A stretch of DNA of 53,248 nucleotides from Acidobacteriota bacterium (GCA_013285705.1 JABDHA010000018.1:1-53248), one strand, 5' to 3'; shown: positions 45,201-53,248, counted from the first letter of the stretch. Notes: a model not told the origin generated them from the letters alone. Made by a program: numbers and translations.

Positions 45201-47709
45201 TTGTAGTGTTGGTTAATGTTCCCGTATGGCTCTCGTTCATATTATTCAGGCCACCGGGAGCATATTGTCTCTGAACGACCGTTCCCGTAGGTATGTGTGT
45301 ACCCGAGAATGCGAGGTTATGGCTATTCGTCAGATCGGTATTGATCAGGACGAGTGACCGATTATTTCCATTCTGGAAGCAAAATGCATAGAGATACGGA
45401 ACATTGTTTAGTTCAGGTATACCTGGGGGGACGCTCGTCCCGTTACTACTATTGCCTGCAAAGTTGTAAAGAGAGTTATTAGAAATTGGACAGGAATACA
45501 TAGGGCCGATCACGGACTGATTGAGCAGTGAGAGTGCCAGAAACTGAGGACGCTTATTGTTGGTCGCCCCTCCCATGTCTACTGTGTTCCCCCATAGCTT
45601 GGCCGTGGTGCCATTCGAAGTACCGTTGTTGAATTCAGCTAATGCAAAATATGAGTTATTCAGAATTCCGAAGTATTGAAGATTCAGCAACGGTTCAAGC
45701 ACGGCAACTACACCTTCCCCGGCTCCAGCATTTATGTAGTCGATATGTGTTTGATCAATGGTACCGTTGACGGTGCCTTGTCCCCATTCATAGATATTCA
45801 CCTTGCAAGTCGCCGCGCCTGATGCTCCGCAGGCTTTTTGCCCCTGATAATCCTTCACCGATGTGTAAAAATTCGACGGATCATTTGGGTCGACCACCTT
45901 GTCATACGGCTCCACCATCGCGGGGCCCCACAATGCGGTGTCAGTTAAAAACTCGTTCACATTCCCGTAGGTGTAGTCTTCAATCTCAATGGAATCCGGA
46001 CGGGCTCTGGCGATCTCGTTATCCATGGCCCAATTCACTGCCGTTTGCGCGTTCATAACAAGATCGAATGCAGATGCATTGTAGGAACTGCTCGCACGCA
46101 TGGCCGAGAATATGTCACGGGCACGGATACTGTAGTCGTAAAGAAGCTCATTTGCCGGCTGATTATTGCGCCAGCCCAGGCTTTGTCCCGGAAATGTGCC
46201 TGCATTCCAGCATTCATTGCAGAATGAGAGATGGATTTGCTTAAAGACACTCGTCCATGGATTTGTCTGCCCTAGAGCCGCGCGTCGCGCACCATATGTC
46301 GTTGTAGTCGCACCACCCAGAAACTCTATGAGAGAAGTAGCGTCACTCGTAGAGAAGGTTGCTGGAACCTCCAGATATGGCTCTGCATGCAATAGCTGGC
46401 AGATAACAAGATAATCTTCCAGCGAGAGCTGAAGGGAGCCGCTTCCGTTTGGCCCGTCGAAATAAAGCGCTCCGCCTACGGTAGGCCTGTGCGCGTAATT
46501 CGGCTGTGTCCAGTTATCGATTGTCTCGCCATTCTGATTCAGCCAGTCGCGAAGCATGCCCCCATTTCCACCCGACGACATGCTGTAGTAAGTCGTGAGA
46601 GCATTGATAACTTCATCGCGAAAGACCGTTGTGTTCGTTGGGTTGCCACCGGTCTTCTCAAAATCAACGTTATCGAGATCTACGGCACCGCCCGAGGCGT
46701 TGAAACTAAGCTGAGCACTTCCTGGCGTCGTAGTTCCCTGCGCTTCAGACGCTTTGCACGTATATGTATATTGCGTCCAAGTTGAGGTCAGGGCAGGCGT
46801 ATATGTGCCGCAATTGAATCCTCCAGCCGACAAACGCGTGGCGCTGACTGAGAGCGTCGGCGAACCTGCTGCCGCCTTTGCCCAGAAAGATATTTGATAG
46901 GTACCGTCCATGAGAACGAAAAGGTTCTGAGTATTTGCCGAATCGTAGTATCCATTTACGGTGGCTGATGATCCGGTCGCGGTAGCGTTCATTTGCACCG
47001 CTTGGGTGCCGCACTTCGAGCAAAGGTCTGTAGTGTCGGAGAGCAGCTTACCTCCACCAGACACAGACATCCAGAAACCTGCCTGACTGTTTTCCCACCA
47101 GGACTCCGGCGTCGGAGAGAACGTCTTATTGAAGATTACGATGTCGCCGATACTGAAGGGCGCAGAACAGCCCTTCGACATCGTGAATACCGGGCTCGTA
47201 TTATTTTCATTCGGGTAATTTGGACCCGTGTTCGATGCGATGGTTCCGGTGCAACCGAGTTCAGCGCCTCCCGATTGCGACTCGACTACAGTAAACGTGC
47301 CGCCAGCCCAATAATTCGCAGGAACGGTGTCATATATATCGGGATCGGTAAACGTAGTAGTTGTTCCCGCCGCTCCCACAGCCCAGATCTGCTGACTGAT
47401 AACCGGCTCAAACCCTGGATTCATCGAGCCAACCAGATTTTTCAGCATCTGCCCGGTGTCATAATAGTTAATTGAGCCCAGATTGATCCCTGCGCGTTTT
47501 GCTGTCTGCTGAATAATCTTGGAATCGTTCAGCGCCACGGTCGGCGTTGACGTGGTTGCGGCCGACGCCGTCGTCGACGGGGTAGTCGAGGCCTCTGGCG
47601 TCAACGCAGTCTGACCACACCCTACCCCAGAACTGACAATAAGCCCCCCCACAAAAAAGAGGAGAATGATGAATCGCAAAAATCGAAACATCTCATGAAC
47701 AACCGACAT
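42262..47709 (-). CDS. Giant secreted glycosidase-like/lectin protein
   Basis: A 1815-residue exported protein. The N terminus (FRFLRFIILLFFVGGLIVSSGVGC) is a signal peptide with a weak lipobox around Cys31. After a Thr/Ser-rich linker comes a carbohydrate-binding-like jelly roll (about 200-350), then a TIM-barrel glycosidase-like domain (about 350-720). Its candidate acid/base is FCNECWN (near residue 500) and its nucleophile NIYEWGQG (near 640). A beta-sandwich runs to about 866. Next are two chitobiase-C-like repeats (about 874-1037), lectin-like domain 1 (about 1040-1249), a third such repeat, lectin 2 (about 1339-1546), an Ala/Ser linker and lectin 3 (about 1607-1815). It probably binds and trims the polymer at the cell surface. 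AAGGAG lies 7 nt before the ATG. Confidence 0.8.
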   Translation of the reverse strand: MSVVHEMFRFLRFIILLFFVGGLIVSSGVGCGQTALTPEASTTPSTTASAATTSTPTVALNDSKIIQQTAKRAGINLGSINYYDTGQMLKNLVGSMNPGFEPVISQQIWAVGAAGTTTTFTDPDIYDTVPANYWAGGTFTVVESQSGGAELGCTGTIASNTGPNYPNENNTSPVFTMSKGCSAPFSIGDIVIFNKTFSPTPESWWENSQAGFWMSVSGGGKLLSDTTDLCSKCGTQAVQMNATATGSSATVNGYYDSANTQNLFVLMDGTYQISFWAKAAAGSPTLSVSATRLSAGGFNCGTYTPALTSTWTQYTYTCKASEAQGTTTPGSAQLSFNASGGAVDLDNVDFEKTGGNPTNTTVFRDEVINALTTYYSMSSGGNGGMLRDWLNQNGETIDNWTQPNYAHRPTVGGALYFDGPNGSGSLQLSLEDYLVICQLLHAEPYLEVPATFSTSDATSLIEFLGGATTTTYGARRAALGQTNPWTSVFKQIHLSFCNECWNAGTFPGQSLGWRNNQPANELLYDYSIRARDIFSAMRASSSYNASAFDLVMNAQTAVNWAMDNEIARARPDSIEIEDYTYGNVNEFLTDTALWGPAMVEPYDKVVDPNDPSNFYTSVKDYQGQKACGASGAATCKVNIYEWGQGTVNGTIDQTHIDYINAGAGEGVVAVLEPLLNLQYFGILNNSYFALAEFNNGTSNGTTAKLWGNTVDMGGATNNKRPQFLALSLLNQSVIGPMYSCPISNNSLYNFAGNSSNGTSVPPGIPELNNVPYLYAFCFQNGNNRSLVLINTDLTNSHNLAFSGTHIPTGTVVQRQYAPGGLNNMNESHTGTLTNTTKATVSLTTTTLSNPASLTLPPYSVTALDYTTNGSSQSAEPATPSISPAGGSYTAPVTVTISDSTSGVSIYYTTNGGTPTTSSQRYVGPITVSATATVRAIAVAGSSTSGAVASATYTITPVVSTPAFSPAGGSYTGAQSVSINDATKGATIYYTTNGTAPTTSSTKYTKAVTVSSSETLQTIAVLAGYTNSKVASATYTIGSSSAGLPNFSSGFTSTMLASNGSTTVTKGALQLTAGELNQVGSAWYAVKVPIGSFTSDFTFQLLNAVADGFTFTIQNAVNGTAAVGGDRLDLGYGGIGKSVALKFDLYNNAGEGADSTGTYLNGATPTMPATDLSSAGIDLHTGDIFHAHVVYDGNTLTLSLTDTNTGATATRQFGINIPATVGANTAYVGFTGSTGGYASTQQILTWTYNNTTNPIVATPTFTPASGTYASTQSVSIADSIQGAKIYYTTDGSTPTNSSAVYQKAISVSSTETIRAIAVTSGYTNSDIASVAYAIGSSNNVPSYPLGMSSSMLALNGSAVVDNGSLWLTSGGLLQTGSAWYSAKVPITTFSSDFSFQLLSPIADGFTFTIQGCSAGTATLGANGDGLGYAAIGKSVGLKFDLFNNAGEGPDSTGIYLNGATPTVPASDLSSKHVDLHSGDVFHAQVVYDGTTLALTLTDTKTGAIATQRFTVNIPNAVGGNSAYVGFTGSTGGYAAAQEILNWTFSNVVGKTTVAANASSLTTGDQAKALSITDSASASSAMAMVAGHRYGNDITSAAAKSGTSTASPNLPLGSSGISSAMLSTNGTAVAASGAIQLTSGKSMQVGSAWYTVKVPVDHFSTDFNFRMLNAAENGLTFTLQNDNSGIWALGHTGDKLGYAGIGNSFALHFNFDKGVSQASSTAGMYINGVEPDEMIFNLNSERIKLESGDVFHAHIAYDGNTLSLTLTNTKTGASYIHKVPINIPAVVGSNTAYVGFTGGTGVASTTHQVLNWTFSNQ
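42265..42890 (-). repeat. Lectin-like repeat 3 of the giant protein
   Basis: Encodes the third copy of a roughly 205-residue domain with GSAWYTVKVPVDHF, GLTFTLQND, FHAHIAYDGNTLSLTLT and SNTAYVGFTGGTG. It is the most diverged of the three. Confidence 0.8.
43070..43695 (-). repeat. Lectin-like repeat 2 of the giant protein
   Basis: Second copy: GSAWYSAKVPITTF, ADGFTFTIQG, GEGPDSTGIYLNGATPT, FHAQVVYDGTTLALTLT and NSAYVGFTGSTGGYA. It is very close to repeat 1, with many identical DNA blocks. Confidence 0.85.
43970..44590 (-). repeat. Lectin-like repeat 1 of the giant protein
   Basis: First copy: GSAWYAVKVPIGSF, ADGFTFTIQN, GEGADSTGTYLNGATPT, FHAHVVYDGNTLTLSLT and NTAYVGFTGSTGGYA. The fold resembles L-type (legume-like) lectins, by motif and not by structure. 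Confidence 0.85.
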
Positions 47710-48025
47710 ACAGGCACTCCTTCAAACGAGCACAGGAGGGGGAATCCTTGCTTTCTCTTTGACTGTTTCTAGCAACGACGATAATCAAAAATCTGGTTGT
47801 ATTGTGGAGCCCATGCGAGCGATATGAGCAGAAAGGAATGGGACCGCTCGAATCTACTGCTGATTCATTGAGAGCTCTGTTTATGGGTATGCGATACGCC
47901 CGATTATATTGTTAAGTGCTTCCTATAAAATGAAATTGCAATAAAGACTGACACCTTTAGTCTAAGTACTTTCGTCATATACAACCGTTTGCGAATGTAT
48001 ACAAAAGTAAATATTCCCTAATTGC
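47710..48025. other. Divergent spacer between lectin gene and GT4
   Basis: A 316-bp spacer with no gene. It should hold promoters for both neighbours. A possible plus-strand box TTGACT (47759-47764), with TAATCA 17 nt later, is weak. No sigma-54 site is seen on either strand. Confidence 0.4.
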
Positions 48026-49321
48026 ATGCAAGAAGTACATACACATCAAGTGATCCTGAAAAACCTTCCACCCCGCTTGCAATCGCAAAGACCGCGAATT
48101 GCTTACTTGCTGAGCCAGTACCCGGCGGTCTCGCACACTTTTTTCCTGAAGGAGATACTCGGACTTAAGCAATTAGGGTTCCAAGTTGAAACAGCATCGA
48201 TCAACGCCCCTGACCGGCCGATGAATTCACTTCCACCTGCAGAAGAACTAGAAGCGCGGGGAACTTATTACATCAAGACACTCGGTTTTGGAAACATTCT
48301 GTGGACTGTCGCATTAGTTCTATTTTGCGACACGCGGGTTTGCCTCCGTGGACTGAGCGCTGCTGCAGAACTCTTTCGGTGGGATATAAGAGGTGGTCTG
48401 TATGCGCTGTTTTATCTGCTTGAAGCACTACTGGTTGGCAAATGGATGCGGCAACGCAATCTGCAGCACCTGCATGTTCACTTTGGCGGTGCCGTTGCCA
48501 CGGTAGGCATGCTGGCCTCGCGCGCCTGGGGCTTCTCCTATTCGCTGACGATCCATGGCCCTGAAGAGTTTTATGACGTAGAGCAGTTCTATCTGCCGCA
48601 GAAGATTCATCATGCCAGTTTCATCTTCTGCATCAGTAACTTTTGCCGCAGCCAATTGATGAAATACAGCCATCCCTCGCACTGGGACAAGCTACATGTA
48701 CTTCGCCTGGGCGTTGACCCAGAAGAATTCGCCCCTGTATCTCCCCGTTCTCCCGGCACCATTAGAATCGTTTCCGTTGGTCGCCTGGTTCCGGCAAAGG
48801 GGCAACTTATCCTGTTACAGGCTTTTCATAGGGTGCTCGATCAAGGTCGAGACATCCAGCTTGTACTGGTCGGAGACGGGCCGGACAGGAAACACCTGCA
48901 ACAATTTGTTGGCGAGCACAAGCTGGCCGGACATGTTACATTTTGTGGCGCTCTCAATCATGGCCAGACACGGCAGGAGCTGGCAGAAGCAGATATCTTT
49001 GCTCTAGCCAGTTTCGCCGAAGGCGTCCCGATAGCGCTTATGGAGGCTATGGCGATGGAAATTCCCTGCGTAAGTACCTCAATCGCCGGTATCCCCGAGT
49101 TGATACGCGATAATGTGGATGGGCTCCTCGTGCCAGCCTCTTCTGTTGAAGCACTCGCTGCGGCAATCGATCAGCTCGTCACCGATGCCGAGCTTCGCCG
49201 AAATTTAGGCGCTTCGGCTCGCGCGCGTGTAATCGACTGCTACAACCTATCCCACAATCTTCAACTGCTTGCCTCTGCTTTTGACGAATGCCTCGCACAA
49301 AGGACCTCGCAGAATATATGA
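48026..49321 (+). CDS. Glycosyltransferase family 4 (colanic acid WcaL-like)
   Basis: A 431-residue GT-B glycosyltransferase. The N-terminal domain starts IAYLLSQYPAVSHTFFLKEI, typical of WcaL-like transferases, and includes HVHFGGAVATVGMLAS. The C-terminal domain has VSVGRLVPAKGQLILLQAF, LVGDGPDRKHLQ and ASFAEGVPIALMEAMAMEIPCV with the E-x7-E motif. It should add a hexose to the lipid-linked repeat unit in the cytosol. Its stop overlaps the start of the next gene (ATGA), so the two are translationally coupled. The ATG at 48026 lacks a clear ribosome site. Confidence 0.9.
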   Translation: MQEVHTHQVILKNLPPRLQSQRPRIAYLLSQYPAVSHTFFLKEILGLKQLGFQVETASINAPDRPMNSLPPAEELEARGTYYIKTLGFGNILWTVALVLFCDTRVCLRGLSAAAELFRWDIRGGLYALFYLLEALLVGKWMRQRNLQHLHVHFGGAVATVGMLASRAWGFSYSLTIHGPEEFYDVEQFYLPQKIHHASFIFCISNFCRSQLMKYSHPSHWDKLHVLRLGVDPEEFAPVSPRSPGTIRIVSVGRLVPAKGQLILLQAFHRVLDQGRDIQLVLVGDGPDRKHLQQFVGEHKLAGHVTFCGALNHGQTRQELAEADIFALASFAEGVPIALMEAMAMEIPCVSTSIAGIPELIRDNVDGLLVPASSVEALAAAIDQLVTDAELRRNLGASARARVIDCYNLSHNLQLLASAFDECLAQRTSQNI

Positions 49322-50313
49322 CGTCTGCTTCACCTCAGCCTGATGTCTCAATCGTGATTGTTTCCTTCAATACCCTCAACGTCCTTCGGGAGTGCCTCCA
49401 ATCGATTGAGCGCGAATCGGATGGACTCAACGTGGAGATCTGGGTCGTTGATAACAACTCGTCCGATGGCTCCCCGGAGATGATCGATCGGGAGTTTCCC
49501 TATGTTCATTTAGTGCGCAGCCCAACGAATCTCGGATTTGGTGGCGCCAATAATCTCGCGCTGGAGAAAGCACGCGGGCGCTATATCGTTCTACTTAATT
49601 CAGACGCCTTTTTTTGCCCGAATGCTCTCCGCCTTGCCGTCAAGCATATGGATGAACATCCGCAGGCCGGCCTTGGCGGCGCGCAGCTCGTCGGACGCGA
49701 TCAGTCATGGCAGCCTTCTGGACGGATGTTTCCGACCGTCCTGAACGATGCTTTCGTCTACTTTGGCCTGGCGTCCCGCTATCCGGGCTCACGCATTTTC
49801 GGGAGATTGGATCGCACCTGGGCCGATCAATCCCTGGCTGCAGAAGTCGACTGGGTGGTAGGCGCATTTTCCATCATCCGCCAAGAAGCGCTTGCCAAAG
49901 TAGGATTTTTCGATCTCGCATTTTTTCTTTATTCCGAAGAGGTTGACCTTTGCCGCCGGATCAGGGCTGCCGGCTATCAAATCTGGTACTGGCCGGACAT
50001 CGTCGTCATTCATATTGGAGGAGAATCTTCGCGTCAAGTAAAGACGCTGGAAATGTCCTCGACGGGCGCTCAGCTCATCCGCTGGAGGATGCGCAGTACC
50101 CTGCTCTACTATCGGAAACACCACGGTTTCGCAGCATGGTGGTCCAAGACTCTTGAGTTGACGCTCTACAAACTGATTGTCTGGCGCAATTCCTTCAGCC
50201 GTGATCCTCGCCGCAAAGCGCGAGCGCAGGAACATCGTAATCTCGCTATCCTGATGCGGCAGGCGTGGCAGGATACTGCGGGAGGAAGGGTTTCTCCGCC
50301 TCGTCCCTGGTAG
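49318..50313 (+). CDS. Glycosyltransferase family 2 (rhamnosyltransferase-like)
   Basis: A GT2 of about 331 residues with VSIVIVSFNTLNVLRECLQSI, WVVDNNSSDGSPEMI, NLGFGGANNLAL and IVLLNSDAFF, where the DxD position is SD. This pattern is typical of WbbL-type rhamnosyltransferases. LYSEEVDLCRRIRAAGYQIWYWPD supplies the acceptor/base region. The frame extends upstream to 49288, but ATG at 49318 overlaps the previous stop as ATGA and fits family N termini. The sugar donor is not proven. Confidence 0.87.
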   Translation: MTSASPQPDVSIVIVSFNTLNVLRECLQSIERESDGLNVEIWVVDNNSSDGSPEMIDREFPYVHLVRSPTNLGFGGANNLALEKARGRYIVLLNSDAFFCPNALRLAVKHMDEHPQAGLGGAQLVGRDQSWQPSGRMFPTVLNDAFVYFGLASRYPGSRIFGRLDRTWADQSLAAEVDWVVGAFSIIRQEALAKVGFFDLAFFLYSEEVDLCRRIRAAGYQIWYWPDIVVIHIGGESSRQVKTLEMSSTGAQLIRWRMRSTLLYYRKHHGFAAWWSKTLELTLYKLIVWRNSFSRDPRRKARAQEHRNLAILMRQAWQDTAGGRVSPPRPW

Positions 50314-50333
50314 TAGCGGCGTGGTTCTTTTCT

Positions 50334-50930
50334 ATGAAGCGACTTCTTAAGATCATTATCGGCACTCCGCTTAAGTTTGTTTTGCAGGTCGTGCGACCGG
50401 CTCGCGAAAACCTTCGGCGCCTGCAAGCGCATGCCAGGCTCGCAGCGGATATCTCCACTTCGCTGCCGTCATCCGCTGTCATTGAGGGCAAAGTCGACAT
50501 CTACGGCACGCGAAATGTTCATATCGGCGAAGACGTTCTCTTTTTCCCGGATATTCACCTGGAGACGCGTGAAGAAGCCTCTATCCGGATAGCGGATGGC
50601 GTCGTGCTCTCACGCGGTGTTCATATTGTTGCTTTTTCCAACGTAACCATCGGACGCGGAAGTATGATCGGCGAATATTCGAGCATTCGCGATGCAAACC
50701 ATAACCGCTCCGAGGCAATCACGATTCGCGACGCAGGTCATACCGCCCGGTCTATTGTTATTGGTTCCGAGGTCTGGATCGGCCGCGGAGTGACTGTACT
50801 CGGTGGCATCACGATCGGTGACAAGGCCACAATCGGGGCAAACGCCGTCGTAACAAGGGACGTGCCGGCTGACGCCGTGGTGGCAGGGGTGCCGGCGGTC
50901 CCCATTGCACCCCGCAGAAACACGCCGTAA
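50334..50930 (+). CDS. Left-handed beta-helix acyltransferase (WcaF/CysE/LacA-like)
   Basis: A protein of about 198 residues with hexapeptide repeats forming a left-handed beta-helix: VDIYGTRNVHIGEDVLFFPD, VTIGRGSMIGEYSSI, then VWIGRGVTVLGGITIGDKATIGANAVVTRDVPADAVVAGVPA. These trimeric enzymes move an acetyl or other acyl group onto a sugar. The likely catalytic His is in the DANHNRS stretch. ATG at 50334 follows the GT2 stop by 20 bp; an earlier in-frame start at 50265 overlaps the GT2 gene and is less likely. It is probably an O-acetyltransferase that decorates the repeat unit. Confidence 0.85.
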   Translation: MKRLLKIIIGTPLKFVLQVVRPARENLRRLQAHARLAADISTSLPSSAVIEGKVDIYGTRNVHIGEDVLFFPDIHLETREEASIRIADGVVLSRGVHIVAFSNVTIGRGSMIGEYSSIRDANHNRSEAITIRDAGHTARSIVIGSEVWIGRGVTVLGGITIGDKATIGANAVVTRDVPADAVVAGVPAVPIAPRRNTP

Positions 50931-51069
50931 GCGGTTCATAATAAAAGCAGATAACGATTCCATCCATGATCCACCGAAAGGTGGAGGATAAAACCGGCCA
51001 TTGTGCTCAAGACGAAGAGTGCACCATTCCGTACTCTGACAATGTCTCTTGAAACACAAAACCTCCTGA

Positions 51070-51103
51070 CCCCAATCTTCCGCAGAGATTGGGGCTTTCT
51101 TTT
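51070..51103 (+). terminator. Rho-independent terminator after the acyltransferase gene
   Basis: Perfect 9-bp arms CCCCAATCT and AGATTGGGG with a 7-nt loop, followed by CTTTCTTTTT. It lies between the convergent acyltransferase and NRAMP genes and closes the right arm of the EPS locus. Confidence 0.93.
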
Positions 51104-51109
51104 TGTGTT

Positions 51110-52366
51110 TCAATGCTTCCACATATTGCCAATCTGCTGCCCCATCAATATCAGCGACAACACCGTCACCGTGATTGCTGTAACCCAGGCCGCAGCATTG
51201 AACCAGTGCGAATTCACATGCTTCCCCATCAGGTCTTTGCGATTGATCAACAACAGCATGAAGACAATCACGATGGGCAGCAGAATTCCATTGAGCATCT
51301 GCGAAAAAATGGAAAACTGCACGAGCGGAAAATTCGGAATCAGCACGACCGCTGTGCCGCCCGCAATCAACAGGGTATAAAGCCAGTAAAAGACCGGCGC
51401 TTGGCGGAAACTCTTGTCGATGCCCGACTCCAAACCCAGGCCTTCGCAAACGGTATACGCCGTGGAGAGAGGCAGCACCGAAGCCGCAAAAAACGAGGCA
51501 TTGAATAGCCCGAAGGCAAAGAGCAGAAACGCATACGACCCTGCCAGGGGCTTCATTGCCTCGGCGGCGTCGGACGGCACGGCTATGTTCCCCATGCCAT
51601 GCGCCCACAGGGTAGCGGCACAGGCAACGATAATGAACCACGCGACAACGTCCGTAAAAATCGAGCCAACGATTACGTCTAAGCGCGTTGCCGCGTATTT
51701 CTTGATGCTGACGCCTTTTTCTACAATCGACGATTGCAGATAAAACTGCATCCACGGAGCGATCGTCGTTCCAATTACGCTCACTACCATGAACACATAG
51801 CCATTCTGGTTCCAAGCGGCCCGTGGAGGGAGTTTCACAGTTGCAATTGCAGCCGTACGCCAGCTTGGTCCGGCCAGCACGCCGGTAATGATGTAGGCGA
51901 TATAGAAAACTGACGCGGTGAGAAAAATCTTTTCGACGCTCTTGTAGTCGCCCTTAACAGCCAGGAGCCACACAAGCACGGCACAGATTGGCACAGAGAT
52001 GTATTTCGAGAGATGGAAGAGTTGCAAGCTGCCTGCAATGCCCGCAAATTCTCCGATCACATTTCCGAAATTCACGATCACCAGCAGCACCATAACGATG
52101 AACGTCATGCGCAAGCCAAACTCTTCGCGGATGAGATCGCTCAGGCCCTTGCCTGTGACCACCCCCATGCGCGCGCACATCTCCTGTACCACAATCAGCG
52201 CCAGCGTGATGGGAATGATGGTCCAGAGCAGCGAATAACCGAACTGCGCACCCGCCTGAGAGTAGGTAAGGATCCCGTTCGGATCGTTATCTACATTGGC
52301 TGTGATGAATCCCGGCCCAAGCACTGCAAGGAACAGCACAATCCGGGTTCTCCAACGTTTCAGCAT
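51110..52366 (-). CDS. NRAMP-family divalent metal transporter with atypical metal site (possible Mg2+ type)
   Basis: A 418-residue protein with about eleven membrane helices and the SLC11 fold (LGPGFITANVDNDPNG, then QAGAQFGY). The usual TM1 DPGN motif reads DPNG (Asp28-Gly31). The usual TM6 MPH reads APW (Ala203-Pro204-Trp205), so the metal-binding Met is absent. In NRAMP-related magnesium transporters (NRMTs) the Met is replaced in this way, as I recall. The neighbouring MgtE_N/CBS protein supports magnesium handling. It is therefore not a safe MntH call: Mg2+ is favoured over Mn2+/Fe2+ by inference. It lies outside the EPS locus. Confidence 0.85.
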   Translation of the reverse strand: MLKRWRTRIVLFLAVLGPGFITANVDNDPNGILTYSQAGAQFGYSLLWTIIPITLALIVVQEMCARMGVVTGKGLSDLIREEFGLRMTFIVMVLLVIVNFGNVIGEFAGIAGSLQLFHLSKYISVPICAVLVWLLAVKGDYKSVEKIFLTASVFYIAYIITGVLAGPSWRTAAIATVKLPPRAAWNQNGYVFMVVSVIGTTIAPWMQFYLQSSIVEKGVSIKKYAATRLDVIVGSIFTDVVAWFIIVACAATLWAHGMGNIAVPSDAAEAMKPLAGSYAFLLFAFGLFNASFFAASVLPLSTAYTVCEGLGLESGIDKSFRQAPVFYWLYTLLIAGGTAVVLIPNFPLVQFSIFSQMLNGILLPIVIVFMLLLINRKDLMGKHVNSHWFNAAAWVTAITVTVLSLILMGQQIGNMWKH

Positions 52367-52481
52367 GCTGGGTCTTTGGTCTCTTTCTGTCTACATTTCT
52401 GGGTCGGGGAGAGTTCTATGGCGAACATATCATGCGCACATAGGTCGATCGAAATTCATCGGAAGGCGACAATAACCGGGT

Positions 52482-53248
52482 CTAGTCTCTGGCCCTCAAG
52501 AATGCAATTACGTGGTCTGCCTCCACCACGCCTACCAGTCGCCCTTCTTCGTTTAGTACCGGCAGCGCTCGCAAATTATATTTGTCGAAGAGTTCCGCAA
52601 CCTGCTTCTGATGCGCGTCTGCAAAGCATGAGATAAAGCGCGGCTCAGCCAGGACCGCCAACCGCGTCTCCGGCTTGGCTAATATCATTCGTCCCAGCGG
52701 CACAACGCCTTTCAATATGTCTTTGTCATCGACCAGATACATCTCGGTCACGGTTTCTGGATCTCCCTCAAAGTTGCGCAACGCTTCGACTCCGTCTGCC
52801 ACCGTTGCCTCGACTGGCACCTGTACAAAATCAGTAGTCATGCGCCCTGCGGCAGAATCTTCGCGGAATTCGAGCAAATCTTCCACTTCCTGCCGCTCTG
52901 CCGGGTCCATTTCTTCCAGAATGGCTTCCGAACGTTCATCCGGCAGCTCAGCCAGCAGATCGGCGGCGGCGCCCGGGTCCATTTCCTCTACGATTCCGGC
53001 TACAACCTCTGAGTCCAGAGACTCGAGCATCGCCTTTTGCAGCCTTGGCTCCACTTCCTCCAAGGTCTCAGCCGCGACCTCCTCGTCCAGCGTAGTGAGG
53101 ATTGCCTCACGCTCAGCCGGAGCCAGTTCCTCAAGAATGTCGGCAATATCAGATGGATGGAGCTGAGCCAGACGCTCGTGTTCGATCTTCAGCTTCACCC
53201 GCCGCGCAGGGTCCACCTCGATCACGTCCACAAACTCCCAGGGAATCA
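52482..53248 (-). CDS. MgtE N-domain/CBS protein (5' end beyond window)
   Basis: This frame is open through the right edge, so the start lies outside. The visible part has an MgtE intracellular N-domain (HPSDIADILEELAPAEREAI, then EEMDPGAAADLLAELPDERSEAILEEM). A CBS pair follows (DFVQVPVEATVADGVEAL, then FDKYNLRALPVLNEEGRLVGVVEADHVI). There are no membrane helices, so it is a soluble magnesium-sensing regulatory module without the MgtE channel. The IPWEFVDVIEVD stretch at the edge hints at a preceding PRC-barrel-like domain. It is followed 115 bp later by the atypical NRAMP gene and probably gates or regulates it. Confidence 0.85.
   Translation of the reverse strand, partial: IPWEFVDVIEVDPARRVKLKIEHERLAQLHPSDIADILEELAPAEREAILTTLDEEVAAETLEEVEPRLQKAMLESLDSEVVAGIVEEMDPGAAADLLAELPDERSEAILEEMDPAERQEVEDLLEFREDSAAGRMTTDFVQVPVEATVADGVEALRNFEGDPETVTEMYLVDDKDILKGVVPLGRMILAKPETRLAVLAEPRFISCFADAHQKQVAELFDKYNLRALPVLNEEGRLVGVVEADHVIAFLRARD

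Noticed and set aside
50610..51815. 401-residue minus-strand open frame spanning the acyltransferase and NRAMP genes
   Set aside because: It crosses a strong terminator and overlaps two genes with clear motifs. Its composition is Arg- and Cys-rich with no domain.

Overview
The window looks like a chromosomal segment of a soil or acidobacterial-type Gram-negative bacterium (inference). The signs are moderate-to-high GC, an outer-membrane polysaccharide export protein, a Wzx/Wzy-type exopolysaccharide (EPS) locus, many weak Shine-Dalgarno sites, and a gene style typical of Acidobacteriaceae. No ribosomal marker is present, so the phylum is not proven.

Left flank (1-4330): a partial RluA-family pseudouridine synthase, an overlapping J-domain/coiled-coil and Sel1-repeat gene pair, and a lone tyrosine integrase next to a tRNA-Asp gene. 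Right flank (51110-53248): an NRAMP-family transporter with an atypical metal site, beside a partial MgtE_N/CBS protein. Between them, 4575-50930 is almost entirely a polysaccharide locus.

The left arm of the locus (4575-16957) holds an MsbA-like ABC exporter, a small membrane protein, a Wzy/ligase-like protein, a WcaJ/WbaP-type initiating phosphoglycosyltransferase, a cupin_8/JmjC-like protein, a stand-alone LigD-type phosphoesterase domain, a membrane-anchored PAF-acetylhydrolase-like hydrolase, a family 2 glycosyltransferase, and a sigma-54 enhancer-binding protein with a degenerate receiver domain.

The core (17643-42241, all on +) reads as one long transcription unit. A textbook sigma-54 -24/-12 promoter is followed by an XRE-type HTH protein, a NusG/RfaH-like antiterminator, a WecG-STAS fusion, a membrane GT2, a Wza-like export protein, a Wzc-like chain-length protein with a degraded ATPase site, two giant assembly-line enzymes, a PPTase, a Wzy-like polymerase, a Wzx flippase and a GT4. 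The first giant enzyme is ACP-KS-AT-ACP-aminotransferase-C-A-PCP and the second is C-degenerate A-PCP-TE. Together they resemble a mycosubtilin/iturin-type machine that would make a beta-amino acyl chain joined to an amino acid (Val-like code) and release it through a Cys-thioesterase.

The right arm (42262-50930) has a 1815-residue secreted glycosidase/lectin protein with three chitobiase-like and three lectin-like repeats on the - strand. A GT4, a GT2 and a left-handed beta-helix acyltransferase follow on +.

The most interesting hypothesis is that one regulon (sigma-54 activator plus specialised NusG) co-produces an exopolysaccharide and a small lipo-amino-acid/lipopeptide. That product could decorate, be co-exported with, or anchor the polymer.
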